Source: CADCVT01 sp036389485
GTDB taxonomy: Bacteria > Actinomycetota > Thermoleophilia > Solirubrobacterales > Solirubrobacteraceae
Reading direction: 5' to 3'
NCBI GenBank assembly: GCA_036389485.1
Contig: DASVPR010000060.1
Location: 93,520 to 157,519 of the forward strand
DNA length: 64,000 nucleotides
Shown here piece after piece: positions 33,566 to 41,075 of this stretch (positions within the stretch are counted from its first letter, which is position 1; every line of letters begins with the position of its first letter). The notes under the pieces were generated by a model. The model saw nothing but the letters and a program-made list of their open reading frames with translations, ran no database searches and had not been told where the DNA came from. The position numbers and the translations under genes are program-made.

Positions 33566-34468
33566 CTACACCGAGGTCGCGCGCCGGCGCTCTCCCGCGG
33601 CGGCGCGGCCGCCGGCGCCGACGGGCGTGAACACCTCGTCCTCGCCCTTCTCGCGCAGCTCCCGGTCGAGGAGGCCCTCGACCTCCGGCATGATCGGCGC
33701 GAGCTGCAGCTCGGTCGGGCGTGTGAGCAGTCCGCGCAGCGGGATCATCGGACGGACCCACCACGGGCCGACGACGATCCGCGCGCGCCTGCGCATGCCG
33801 CGCTCGACCGCCTTCCCCGCGACCGACACCGGGTACGTCTTCGCGAGCGGGCCCTTCAGCTCGTCGCGCACCCGCCTGAACGACGGGTGCTCGTCGTCGC
33901 CGCCGCGCACGAGGTCGGTGCCGATCCAGGAGAAGTACGCCACGCCGACGTCCACGCCCTTGTGCCTGAGCTCGAGCCGCAGCGAGTTCGCCAGCGCCTC
34001 AACCCCCGCCTTCGTCGCGGCGTAGGAGCCCATCTGCGGGAAGGACGAGACGAGCGCCGACATCGACGCGTTGACGAGGATGTAGCCGCGCCGCTCCAGG
34101 ATCTGCGGCAGGCAGGCGCGGATCGTCCGCCACGTCCCGAGCAGGTTGACCTCGATCACGCGCTCGAACGCCGCCTCGTCGACGCGGTCGAGCATCCCGC
34201 CGACGCCGATCCCGGCGTTCGCGAAGACGGCGTCGATCCCGCCGAAGCGCTCCACGGCACGAGCGACGGCGCCGTCGAGCGCGGCGCGGTCCGTGATGTC
34301 CGCCTCGATCGCGAGCGCACGCCCGCCGCAGTCCGCCGCGACCCGCTCGAGCTCCTCGGGCTCGAGCCCGACGAGCACGACGTCGGCGCCGGCCGCGGCG
34401 AGCCGGCGCGCGGCGTCGGCGCCGATCCCGCGCGCGGCCCCGGTGATGAGGACCGTCTTCCCGTTCAT
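33566..34468 (-). CDS. Short-chain dehydrogenase/reductase
   Basis: This 300-residue SDR has the cofactor motif VLITGAARGIGADAARRLA, the acidic strand end VVLVGLEPEELE, NAGIGVGG, and the catalytic Ser/Tyr/Lys around VNASMSALVSSFPQMGSYAATKAGVEAL. The C-terminal 100 residues are basic with a Pro/Leu-rich region. The substrate is unknown. It is convergent with the LLM gene, 3 bp apart. Confidence 0.9.
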   Translation of the reverse strand: MNGKTVLITGAARGIGADAARRLAAAGADVVLVGLEPEELERVAADCGGRALAIEADITDRAALDGAVARAVERFGGIDAVFANAGIGVGGMLDRVDEAAFERVIEVNLLGTWRTIRACLPQILERRGYILVNASMSALVSSFPQMGSYAATKAGVEALANSLRLELRHKGVDVGVAYFSWIGTDLVRGGDDEHPSFRRVRDELKGPLAKTYPVSVAGKAVERGMRRRARIVVGPWWVRPMIPLRGLLTRPTELQLAPIMPEVEGLLDRELREKGEDEVFTPVGAGGRAAAGERRRATSV

Positions 34469-34477
34469 GGCGCGACT

Positions 34478-34873
34478 CTACGAGGCCAGCGACGCGATCC
34501 GCCACTCGCCGTCGACCTTGACGAGCTTGATCGTGTCGTCGGAGGCCTCCTGGTTGGAGGCGCTGCTGTGGACCCGCGCGGTGGCGGTGTCGCCGTCGAG
34601 CTTGACGCTGCGCACCTCCAGGCGCGGGTTCTCGACGTCCTCCAGGCCGGTGCGCAGCGCGACCTCGCAGGGCAGGTTCACGCGGCGGATCTGCTCGATG
34701 AGGTCCGGCGACAGGAGGTCGTCGCACATCCGCTGGTAGTCCTTCTTCGCGGTCGCCTCGGCGAAGTCGTCGAGCGTGCGGCGCACGTCGCCCTCGTCGT
34801 CGGCGCCGCAGCCGGCGGCGAGCAGGGCGACGATCGCGAGCAGCGCGGCGGCGGTCTTCGGCGGGGTGAGCAC
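34478..34873 (-). CDS. Small lipoprotein
   Basis: This 131-residue protein has a lipoprotein signal ending in ALLAAGC. The mature part (VRRTLDDFAEATAKKDYQRMCDDLLSPDLIEQI, later KLDGDTATARVHSSASNQEA and KLVKVDGEWRIASLAS) follows the NTF2/SnoaL-like lumazine-type pattern typical of small secreted proteins. It has a cysteine pair (RMCDDL and LPCEVA) that could form a disulfide. It begins at GTG 34873 and lies 10 bp upstream of the SDR gene on the same strand. Confidence 0.78.
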   Translation of the reverse strand: MLTPPKTAAALLAIVALLAAGCGADDEGDVRRTLDDFAEATAKKDYQRMCDDLLSPDLIEQIRRVNLPCEVALRTGLEDVENPRLEVRSVKLDGDTATARVHSSASNQEASDDTIKLVKVDGEWRIASLAS

Positions 34874-34899
34874 GGCAGCGCAGGGTACGCTTGGCGGGG

Positions 34900-35889
34900 A
34901 TGCGGCGCGATGAGCTCATGGACGGACACGGGCGCGCGATCGGTGACCTGAGGCTGTCCGTCACCGACCGCTGCAACTTCCGCTGCCAGTACTGCATGCC
35001 GGCCGAGGGGCTGCCGTGGCTCGACCGCTCCGAGGTCCTCTCGTTCGAGGAGATCGAGCGGCTGGTGGCGCTGTTCGCCTCGATGGGCGTCCGTGACGTG
35101 CGGCTGACCGGCGGCGAGCCGCTCGTCCGCCGGGAGTTCCCGCGCCTCGCCGCGCGGCTCGCTCCGCTGGTGGACGACTTGTCGGTGACGACCAACGGCT
35201 TCCTGCTCGAGCGCGACGCCGAGGCGCTCGTGCGCGCGGGGATCAACCGGTTCAACGTCTCGATCGACTCGCTGCAGCGCGACCGGTTCTTCGAGATCAC
35301 GCGCCGCGACGCGCTGGACCGCGTCCTGCGCGGGCTCGAGGCGCTCGCGCGCTTCCCCGAGGCGCACCCGATCAAGGTCAACGCGGTCGGGCTGCGCGGG
35401 TTCACGGAGACGGAGGTCCTGCCGTTCGCGGCGTTCGCGCGCGAGCACCCGTACGAGGTGCGGTTCATCGAGTTCATGCCGCTCGACGCCGACCGGGCGT
35501 GGGACATGGACAAGGTCCTCACCGGCGACGAGATCCGCGCCGCGATCCACGCCGTGCACCCGCTCGAGCCCGAGCCCCGCGAGCCGCACGCGACCGCGCG
35601 CGTCTACCGCTTCGCCGACGGGCGTGGCCGCATCGGCTTCATCAACCCGGTGTCCGAGCCGTTCTGCGGCGACTGCAACCGCATCCGGCTGACCGCCGAG
35701 GGCAAGCTGCGCACCTGCCTCTTCAGCATCAACGAGACCAACCTGCGCGGCCCGCTCCGCGCCGGCGCCTCCGACGACGAGCTCGAGCGGATCGTCCGCG
35801 CGGCCGTCTGGCGCAAGGAGCTCAAGCACCGGGTCAACGAGCCCGGCTTCGTGCAGCCGGCGCGCTCGATGAGCGCGATCGGCGGCTGA
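34900..35889 (+). CDS. moaA: GTP 3',8-cyclase MoaA (molybdopterin biosynthesis)
   Basis: This 329-residue radical-SAM enzyme makes 3',8-cH2GTP in the first step of molybdenum cofactor synthesis. The first cluster is in DRCNFRCQYCMPAEG, followed by VRLTGGEPLVRREFP. The C-terminal cluster cysteines are in EPFCGDCNRIRLTAEGKLRTCLFS. The start ATG 34900 follows a GGCGGGG; ATG 34918 is possible. MoaC is not adjacent. Its end overlaps the convergent HAD gene by 56 bp. MobA is at 39 kb. Confidence 0.95.
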   Translation: MRRDELMDGHGRAIGDLRLSVTDRCNFRCQYCMPAEGLPWLDRSEVLSFEEIERLVALFASMGVRDVRLTGGEPLVRREFPRLAARLAPLVDDLSVTTNGFLLERDAEALVRAGINRFNVSIDSLQRDRFFEITRRDALDRVLRGLEALARFPEAHPIKVNAVGLRGFTETEVLPFAAFAREHPYEVRFIEFMPLDADRAWDMDKVLTGDEIRAAIHAVHPLEPEPREPHATARVYRFADGRGRIGFINPVSEPFCGDCNRIRLTAEGKLRTCLFSINETNLRGPLRAGASDDELERIVRAAVWRKELKHRVNEPGFVQPARSMSAIGG

Positions 35890-36574
35890 CCTCCTCCCAC
35901 GACTCGACGATCGCCTCGACGCCCGCCGCCGCGAGCGCGGCCGCCCGCTCCTCTCTCTCGGGCGGCGGCACGAAGCGCACGTTGCCGACCGTCGGGAACC
36001 CCGCGCCGACCGCCGACCGCGCGCCGCTGGGCGAGTCCTCGACGGCCAGCGCGTCGCAGCCGGAGACGCCCAGCCGCTCGCCCGCCAGGACGTAGATCGC
36101 GGGGTCCGGCTTGCTGGTCGGCACGGGCAGGGAGTCCTCGGCGCTGAAGCGGACGTCGGGCGGGAACAGCTCGGCGAGCCCGGTGGCGGCGAAGCACGCG
36201 TCGAGCCGCGCGAGCGCGCTCGAGCTGACGACCGCGAGCCGGCAGTCGCGTGCCAGCTCGGTGAGCGGGTCGACCACGCTCCGATCCGGGCGCAGGACCT
36301 CGCCGAGATGCGCGATGACCGCGCGGCGCTCCTCCTCGACCCATGGCTCGAGGTCGCGTTCTTCGAGCGGGACCCCGTGTGCCGCGGCGAGGTCGAGCGC
36401 GGTGGCGCGGAAGTTCCGCCCCACGGCGAACGCCTTCAGCTCCTCGGGCTCGAAGCGGCGGTCGATGCCGAGCTCGGCTAGCAGGGCGTTCGTGACGCGG
36501 GCGGAGGCGACGAACGCGGGCTCCTCCGAGGGGAAGAGGCAGCCGTCGGCGTCGCAGAGCAGCGCGCGGATCAC
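35834..36574 (-). CDS. HAD-superfamily hydrolase (phosphatase-like)
   Basis: This 246-residue protein has HAD motif I RALLCDADGCLFPSEEPAF (Asp-x-Asp), motif II VVSSSAL, motif III/IV with SKPDPAIYVLAGERLGV and VEDSPSGARSAVGAG. The cap is helical, between motif I and II. It resembles sugar-phosphate phosphatases. The GTG overlaps the TGA of the polyol dehydrogenase gene (GTGA), so a sugar or polyol phosphate is a plausible substrate. The 3' end overlaps moaA by 56 bp. Confidence 0.87.
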   Translation of the reverse strand: MIRALLCDADGCLFPSEEPAFVASARVTNALLAELGIDRRFEPEELKAFAVGRNFRATALDLAAAHGVPLEERDLEPWVEEERRAVIAHLGEVLRPDRSVVDPLTELARDCRLAVVSSSALARLDACFAATGLAELFPPDVRFSAEDSLPVPTSKPDPAIYVLAGERLGVSGCDALAVEDSPSGARSAVGAGFPTVGNVRFVPPPEREERAAALAAAGVEAIVESWEEVSRRSRSSSAPAARSRAR

Positions 36575-37833
36575 GCGGCGAGGCGCGCGCCGCCGGCCAG
36601 CACCGCTCGCACGCCCTGGGTTTCGATCGCCCGCCGCGCCGCCTCGAGCTCGGCGACGAAGCCGGAGTCCTCGACGAGAGCGCCGAGCACGCGCCGCGGC
36701 TCGCCGGAGTGCGCGAGGAACCCCGCGACGGCGAGCGTGAGCAACGGGTGCGGCATCCCCGCGGCGCGCCGCGCCGCGATCGAGGGCGCCAGCTGGCGCG
36801 GCACCTTCAGCGCCCCGCCGCGGCACAGGCGCGCGAGCTGGTCGCCGATCTTCGGGTTCGCGAGCCGCCGCAGCACCGCTCGACGGTACTCGACGACGTC
36901 GAGGCCGGGCACGCGGGGCAGGAGCGGCGCGATCTCGTCGCCGGTCAGTCGCTCGACGTAGGAGCGCAGGGTCGGGTCCGCCATCACCTCGTCCGTGCGG
37001 CGCAGGCCGGCGAGCGTGCCGAGAGGGCCGATCGCGCAGTGCGTCGCGTTGAGCAGGCGGGTCTTGATGAGCGAGTACGGGCGGACGTCGGCGACGAACC
37101 GGACCCCGACGTCCTCCAGCGGCGGGCGGCCGTTGCAGAACGCGTCCTCGACCACCCACTCCGAGTGGGGCTCGGTCATCACCGGCCACCGGTCGTCGAG
37201 GCCGAACTGGGCGGCGAGCCGGGCACGGTCCTCCTCCGTCGTCTGCGGCGTGATCCGGTCGACCATGCTGCTCGGGAACGCGACGTGCTCCTCGATCCAG
37301 CGCGCGAGCCGCTCGTCGCGGGCGAGGGCTCGCGCGACGACCGCGGCGCGGGTCGCGTCGCCATTGGCCGGGAGGTTGTCGCAGGAGAGGACGGTGAACG
37401 GGGCGCGGCCGGCACGGCGGCGGCGGTCGAGCGCGTCGACGAGGAGGCCGAGGGCGGACGGGGCGCCCGCGTCGTCCGCGTACGCGGCGGCGGTGATCGT
37501 CAGGGTGACCAGACGGGTGCGCTCGTCGGCGAGCGCGGCGAGCACCGCCGCGGGCCGGTCGGGCCCGAAGAGGTAGCGGCCCATGACGCCGACGACGCGG
37601 GCGGCGTCCACCTCCGCGCCCCGCTCGACGACCGTGTAGAGCCAATCCTGCGGGCCGAGCGCCTCGTGCATGGCCCGGCGGCGCAGCCCGACCCCGGTCA
37701 GCCCCCAGCCGCGGTGCCCGGCGCGGGCCAGCTCGTCGAGGTACACCGCCTGGTGGGAGCGGTGGAAGGAGCCGACGCTCATGTGCACGACCGACGGCGC
37801 GAGGGCGCGCCGATCGTAGGACGGAACCGCCAC
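36571..37833 (-). CDS. Mannitol dehydrogenase-family polyol/uronate oxidoreductase
   Basis: This 420-residue protein has the polyol-specific long-chain dehydrogenase pattern: PSYDRRALAPSVVHMSVGSFHRSHQAVYLDEL at the N terminus (in the family, YDR then GVGaFHRaHqAxY), then FTVLSCDNLPANG, VDRITPQTTEEDR, PVMTEPHSEWVVED, the Lys/Asn segment SLIKTRLLNATHCAIGPLGTLAG, and KIGDQLARLC. It oxidises a sugar alcohol or reduces a keto-sugar with NAD(P). No usable start exists upstream of GTG 37833, so the N terminus is slightly shorter than usual. It is coupled to the HAD gene. Confidence 0.87.
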   Translation of the reverse strand: MAVPSYDRRALAPSVVHMSVGSFHRSHQAVYLDELARAGHRGWGLTGVGLRRRAMHEALGPQDWLYTVVERGAEVDAARVVGVMGRYLFGPDRPAAVLAALADERTRLVTLTITAAAYADDAGAPSALGLLVDALDRRRRAGRAPFTVLSCDNLPANGDATRAAVVARALARDERLARWIEEHVAFPSSMVDRITPQTTEEDRARLAAQFGLDDRWPVMTEPHSEWVVEDAFCNGRPPLEDVGVRFVADVRPYSLIKTRLLNATHCAIGPLGTLAGLRRTDEVMADPTLRSYVERLTGDEIAPLLPRVPGLDVVEYRRAVLRRLANPKIGDQLARLCRGGALKVPRQLAPSIAARRAAGMPHPLLTLAVAGFLAHSGEPRRVLGALVEDSGFVAELEAARRAIETQGVRAVLAGGARLAA

Positions 37834-37965
37834 GCGCGAGGCGTGGCGGTTCAGCGTGCGGTCGTCGAGAGGATGACTGTGAGTCAGGCTGGTCTTCCTG
37901 CCCAGCCCGCGCCGGGTTGATGCCCGGCTGGTCAGCGTTCGAACCGCCGTACAGTCCCCCGCTCC

Positions 37966-39027
37966 GTGCTCGCCGTCTACCACAGCTACGAGGGCCGCTA
38001 CTCGGACAGCCCGCGGGCGATCTTCGAGGCCTACGCGGAGCGGCGGCCGGACGCCCGGCACCTCTGGCTGGCCGATCCGGCGCACCGCGCGGGCTTCCCC
38101 GACGGGGTCGCGACCGTGCCGTGGGGCTCGCCGCAGTGCATCGAGGCGCTGGAGAGCGCGGACGTCCTCGTCGCGAACACCCACACCGACCTCGTCTGGC
38201 GCAAGCAGCCGGGCGCGTTCTACCTGCAGACGTGGCACGGCACGCCGCTGAAGCGCATCCACTGGGACGTGCTGTGGGCGCCGCCGGGTCGTCTGGAGCG
38301 GCTGCAGCGCGACGTCGAGCAGTGGGACTGCCTGCTCTCGCCCAACGCGGCGAGCACGCCCTTGCTGCGGCAGGCGTTCCGGTACGACGGCGAGGTGCTG
38401 GAGAGCGGCTATCCGCGCAACGACGTGCTCTCGTCCAGCGCCCGCGACGAGGTGCGGCGGCGGGTGCGAGGGGACCTCGGGATCCCGGACGGCGCGACGG
38501 CGGTGCTGTACACGCCGACGTGGCGCGACGACGTCGTGTTCGAGGAGGGCGGCGCGCAGTTCGCGCTGGGGCTGGACGTCGACGCGTTCGTGCGCGAGCT
38601 CGGCGAGGACCACGTGCTGCTGCTGCGGCTGCACTACATGCTCACGGGGCGGCTGGCGGCGGTCGAGCACCCTGCGGTGCGCGACGTCTCGTTCCACGCC
38701 GACGTCGCGGAGCTGTACCTCGCCGCCGACGCGATGGTCACCGACTACTCCTCGACGATGTTCGACTTCGCGGTGACCGGCCGGCCGCTGCTCTTCCTCG
38801 CCTACGACCTCGACGACTACCGCGACCGCCAGCGCGGGTTCTACTTCGACTTCGAGGAGATCGTCCCCGGGCCGCTCGTCGCGACGACGACGGAGCTCGT
38901 CGGCGCGCTGCGCGACCTCGACGCCGTTCGCGAGCGGTTCGCCGACCGGTACGCCGCGTTCCGCGAGCGGTTCTGCCACCTCGAGGGCGGCCGCGCCACC
39001 GAGCGAGTGGTCGCGCGCCTGCCCTGA
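37966..39027 (+). CDS. CDP-glycerol glycerophosphotransferase (TagB/TagF-like)
   Basis: This 353-residue protein has the family motifs FYLQTWHGTPLKRIHWD, ATAVLYTPTWRDD, VSFHADVAELYLAADAMVTDYSSTMFDFAVTGRPLLF and YFDFEEIVPGPLV. Such enzymes add glycerol-phosphate or ribitol-phosphate units, as in teichoic acids. It lacks N-terminal membrane helices, so it is probably a peripheral enzyme. The start is GTG at 37966. It diverges from the polyol dehydrogenase with a 132-bp gap. Confidence 0.88.
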   Translation: MLAVYHSYEGRYSDSPRAIFEAYAERRPDARHLWLADPAHRAGFPDGVATVPWGSPQCIEALESADVLVANTHTDLVWRKQPGAFYLQTWHGTPLKRIHWDVLWAPPGRLERLQRDVEQWDCLLSPNAASTPLLRQAFRYDGEVLESGYPRNDVLSSSARDEVRRRVRGDLGIPDGATAVLYTPTWRDDVVFEEGGAQFALGLDVDAFVRELGEDHVLLLRLHYMLTGRLAAVEHPAVRDVSFHADVAELYLAADAMVTDYSSTMFDFAVTGRPLLFLAYDLDDYRDRQRGFYFDFEEIVPGPLVATTTELVGALRDLDAVRERFADRYAAFRERFCHLEGGRATERVVARLP

Positions 39028-39030
39028 CTT

Positions 39031-39657
39031 CTAGGCGATCCCGCCTCGTCCGAGCAGCAGCTTGGCGATCACGAGGTCGGTGGGGGTGTTGACGTTGAGC
39101 ATCCGGTCGGCGGCCGCGTCGGCGTTGAGCACGACGGCGCCGAGGCGCTCGAGGGTCAGCGTCAGCGGCTCGTCGCGCTCCGCGGCCTCGAGGTCGGCCA
39201 GCGCGGACGGCGCGTAGGCGGCGCACAGCGGGTGGACGCGGCCCTCGCTGCGGGGCATCGCGGCAGGCGCGCCGTCGTCGACGACCTCCAGCAGGACCTC
39301 CAGCAGCGCCGGCGGCACCAGCGGCATGTCGCACGGCACGACGACGACCGGCCGGTCCCCCGCCCGCCGCAGCGCGGCGACGATGCCGTGGCGGGGATGG
39401 AAGTCGGTCGGCTCGTCCCGGTGGACGGGCGCGTCGCACGCGGGCAGCGGCGTGCCGGGCTTCGCGATGACGACGACGTCCGGCACCGCCTCCCGCAACG
39501 CGTCGAGCGCCCACGCCAGCAGCGGCCGGCCACCCACCTCCGCCGTCGCCTTCGCCCCGCCGAGCCGCGACCCGCGCCCGCCCGCGAGGATCGCGCCGAG
39601 GGGCGCCGGCCGCGCCGCTCCCCCGGGCGGAGTCGCTCCGCCCGCCGTGTCGCTCAC
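39031..39657 (-). CDS. mobA: Molybdenum cofactor guanylyltransferase-like protein (MobA)
   Basis: This 208-residue GT-A-fold protein attaches a nucleotide to molybdopterin. It has GAILAGGRGSRLGGAKATAEVGGRPLLAW, VVIAKPGTPLP, FHPRHGIVAALR, VVVPCDMPLVPPALLEVLL (metal-binding Asp) and the C-terminal LNVNTPTDL. Pro/Gly-rich residues precede the nucleotide loop. Its GTG overlaps the TGA of the enoyl-CoA hydratase gene. MoaA is 4 kb away, and no other molybdenum gene is adjacent. Confidence 0.85.
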   Translation of the reverse strand: MSDTAGGATPPGGAARPAPLGAILAGGRGSRLGGAKATAEVGGRPLLAWALDALREAVPDVVVIAKPGTPLPACDAPVHRDEPTDFHPRHGIVAALRRAGDRPVVVVPCDMPLVPPALLEVLLEVVDDGAPAAMPRSEGRVHPLCAAYAPSALADLEAAERDEPLTLTLERLGAVVLNADAAADRMLNVNTPTDLVIAKLLLGRGGIA

Positions 39658-40493
39658 ACCGACCGGGGGCCTTCGCCGTAGTCGCCGAAGGGCGCGTCTC
39701 GCTCGCGGACGGCTCCCCGGACGTCCTCCAGCGCTCGCTTCGAGAAGTCGGTCCCCTCCGGGGTGTGGCGGGCGGCGCCGTCGAGGAGCGTCCCGACGAG
39801 CTGGGTCGTCGAGAGGCCCATCTGCTCGATGACCTGGTTGACGAGCAGCTTCATCATGTGCAGCTGGTTCTTCGGCAGCCGCGCGACGCGCTCCGCCAGG
39901 GCCGTTGCCGCGGCGTCGAGCTCGGCCTCCGGCACCGCCTCGCTCGCCAGCCCCCACTCCGCGGCGCGGCGGCCGTCGAGCGCGTCGCCCGTGAGCAGCA
40001 GCCGCTTCGACCGCTCCAGCCCGAGCCGGTAGGTCCACATCATCGTCGTCGGCGACCCCCACACCCGCGCGGGCGGGTAGCCGATCCGGCAGTCCTCGGA
40101 GCAGACGATGAGGTCGCTGCAGAGCGCGAAGTCGGTGCCGCCGCCGACGCAGAACCCGTGCACCTGGGCGATCACCGGCTTGGGCGAGCGCCAGAGCCGC
40201 ATGTAGGTGTCGACGAAGCCGGACATCATCCGGTAGTCGGCGATCGGATCCCACGGCCGGTCGCCCTCGGCCGCCTCCATCGACTCCGCTCCCCAGCCGA
40301 TGTCGTAGCCCGCGCAGAACGCCCGGCCCGCGCCGCGCAGGCGGATCGCGTGGACGCCGTCGTCGCCCCACGCGACGTCCAGCGCCGCCCGGACCTCCTC
40401 CGCCATCCCAGCGGTGATCGCGTTCAGCCGCTCGGGCCGGTTGAGCGTCAGCGTGGCCACGCGGCCGGCGACGTCGTAGAGCACATCGGGCAC
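39654..40493 (-). CDS. Enoyl-CoA hydratase/isomerase family protein (second paralogue)
   Basis: This 279-residue crotonase-fold protein differs clearly from the one at 3.3 kb. It has RVATLTLNRPERLNAIT, the oxyanion loops RAFCAGYDIGWG and QVHGFCVGGGTDFALCSDLIV, and YPPARVWGSPTTMMWTYRLG, with a PGxxW-like segment typical of larger subgroups. The usual catalytic glutamates are not clearly visible, so it may be an atypical hydratase or isomerase. GTG 40493 is the start. It is coupled to mobA by GTGA. Confidence 0.85.
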   Translation of the reverse strand: MPDVLYDVAGRVATLTLNRPERLNAITAGMAEEVRAALDVAWGDDGVHAIRLRGAGRAFCAGYDIGWGAESMEAAEGDRPWDPIADYRMMSGFVDTYMRLWRSPKPVIAQVHGFCVGGGTDFALCSDLIVCSEDCRIGYPPARVWGSPTTMMWTYRLGLERSKRLLLTGDALDGRRAAEWGLASEAVPEAELDAAATALAERVARLPKNQLHMMKLLVNQVIEQMGLSTTQLVGTLLDGAARHTPEGTDFSKRALEDVRGAVRERDAPFGDYGEGPRSV

Positions 40494-40511
40494 GGCCGTA
40501 GAATCGCAGGC

Positions 40512-41075
40512 ATGTCCACGGACACCGCACGCGCCTGGCTTCGCTGCTACCGCTGCTGGTCGCAGAAGCTGGAGGTCCAGGTCCACTACGAGGGCATCCA
40601 CCGGATCGACCCCGACACCGGCGAGCGCGCCGAGGTCGTCGAGGAGATCCAGGAGGCTGTCGTCCAGTGCCTCGACTGCATGCACGACCAGCCGCACCTC
40701 GGCTTCATGAACGGCCGGGTGGAGCCGGTCGAGGAACGCTGGGAGCGGATGATCGCCGGGACGCCGTGGGTCGCGTCGGTCACCGTCACGGTCGACCAGG
40801 ACGACGTGGAGAGCTGCTCGGGGCCGGACGCGGGCGACTCGCTCTCCTACGCCGCGTTCGGCGAGCACGGGACGCGCGAGTTCTTCACCCACGTCCGGTT
40901 CCACAAGCACCAGGAGGAGGAGATCGTCGTGCACCTCCTCGTCGAGCTGTACGCGCGCTCGGCCGAGGAGGCGACCGAGGTGCTGGAGGCGGCCGCGCGC
41001 GGCGCGCTGACGATCACGTCGCTGGCCGAGGAGTCCCGCCCGCCGGCGTCACCGGTCGACGGCGGGCACGGCTAG
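40512..41075 (+). CDS. Conserved hypothetical protein with a CxxC-CxxC zinc-ribbon pattern
   Basis: This 187-residue protein has WLRCYRCWSQKL near the N terminus and QEAVVQCLDCMHDQPHLG about 30 residues later, a possible zinc ribbon. The rest is acidic with two alternating alpha/beta stretches (GTPWVASVTVTVDQDD, HVRFHKHQEEEIVVHLLVEL). The family is not recognised. It diverges from the enoyl-CoA hydratase gene with 18 bp between starts and overlaps the convergent secreted protein by 4 bp. Confidence 0.75.
   Translation: MSTDTARAWLRCYRCWSQKLEVQVHYEGIHRIDPDTGERAEVVEEIQEAVVQCLDCMHDQPHLGFMNGRVEPVEERWERMIAGTPWVASVTVTVDQDDVESCSGPDAGDSLSYAAFGEHGTREFFTHVRFHKHQEEEIVVHLLVELYARSAEEATEVLEAAARGALTITSLAEESRPPASPVDGGHG

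Noticed and set aside
36571..38979. Upstream extension of the polyol dehydrogenase frame to 38979
   Set aside because: The extra sequence has no domain and overlaps the CDP-glycerol-type transferase. The first codon giving a family-like N terminus is GTG 37833.
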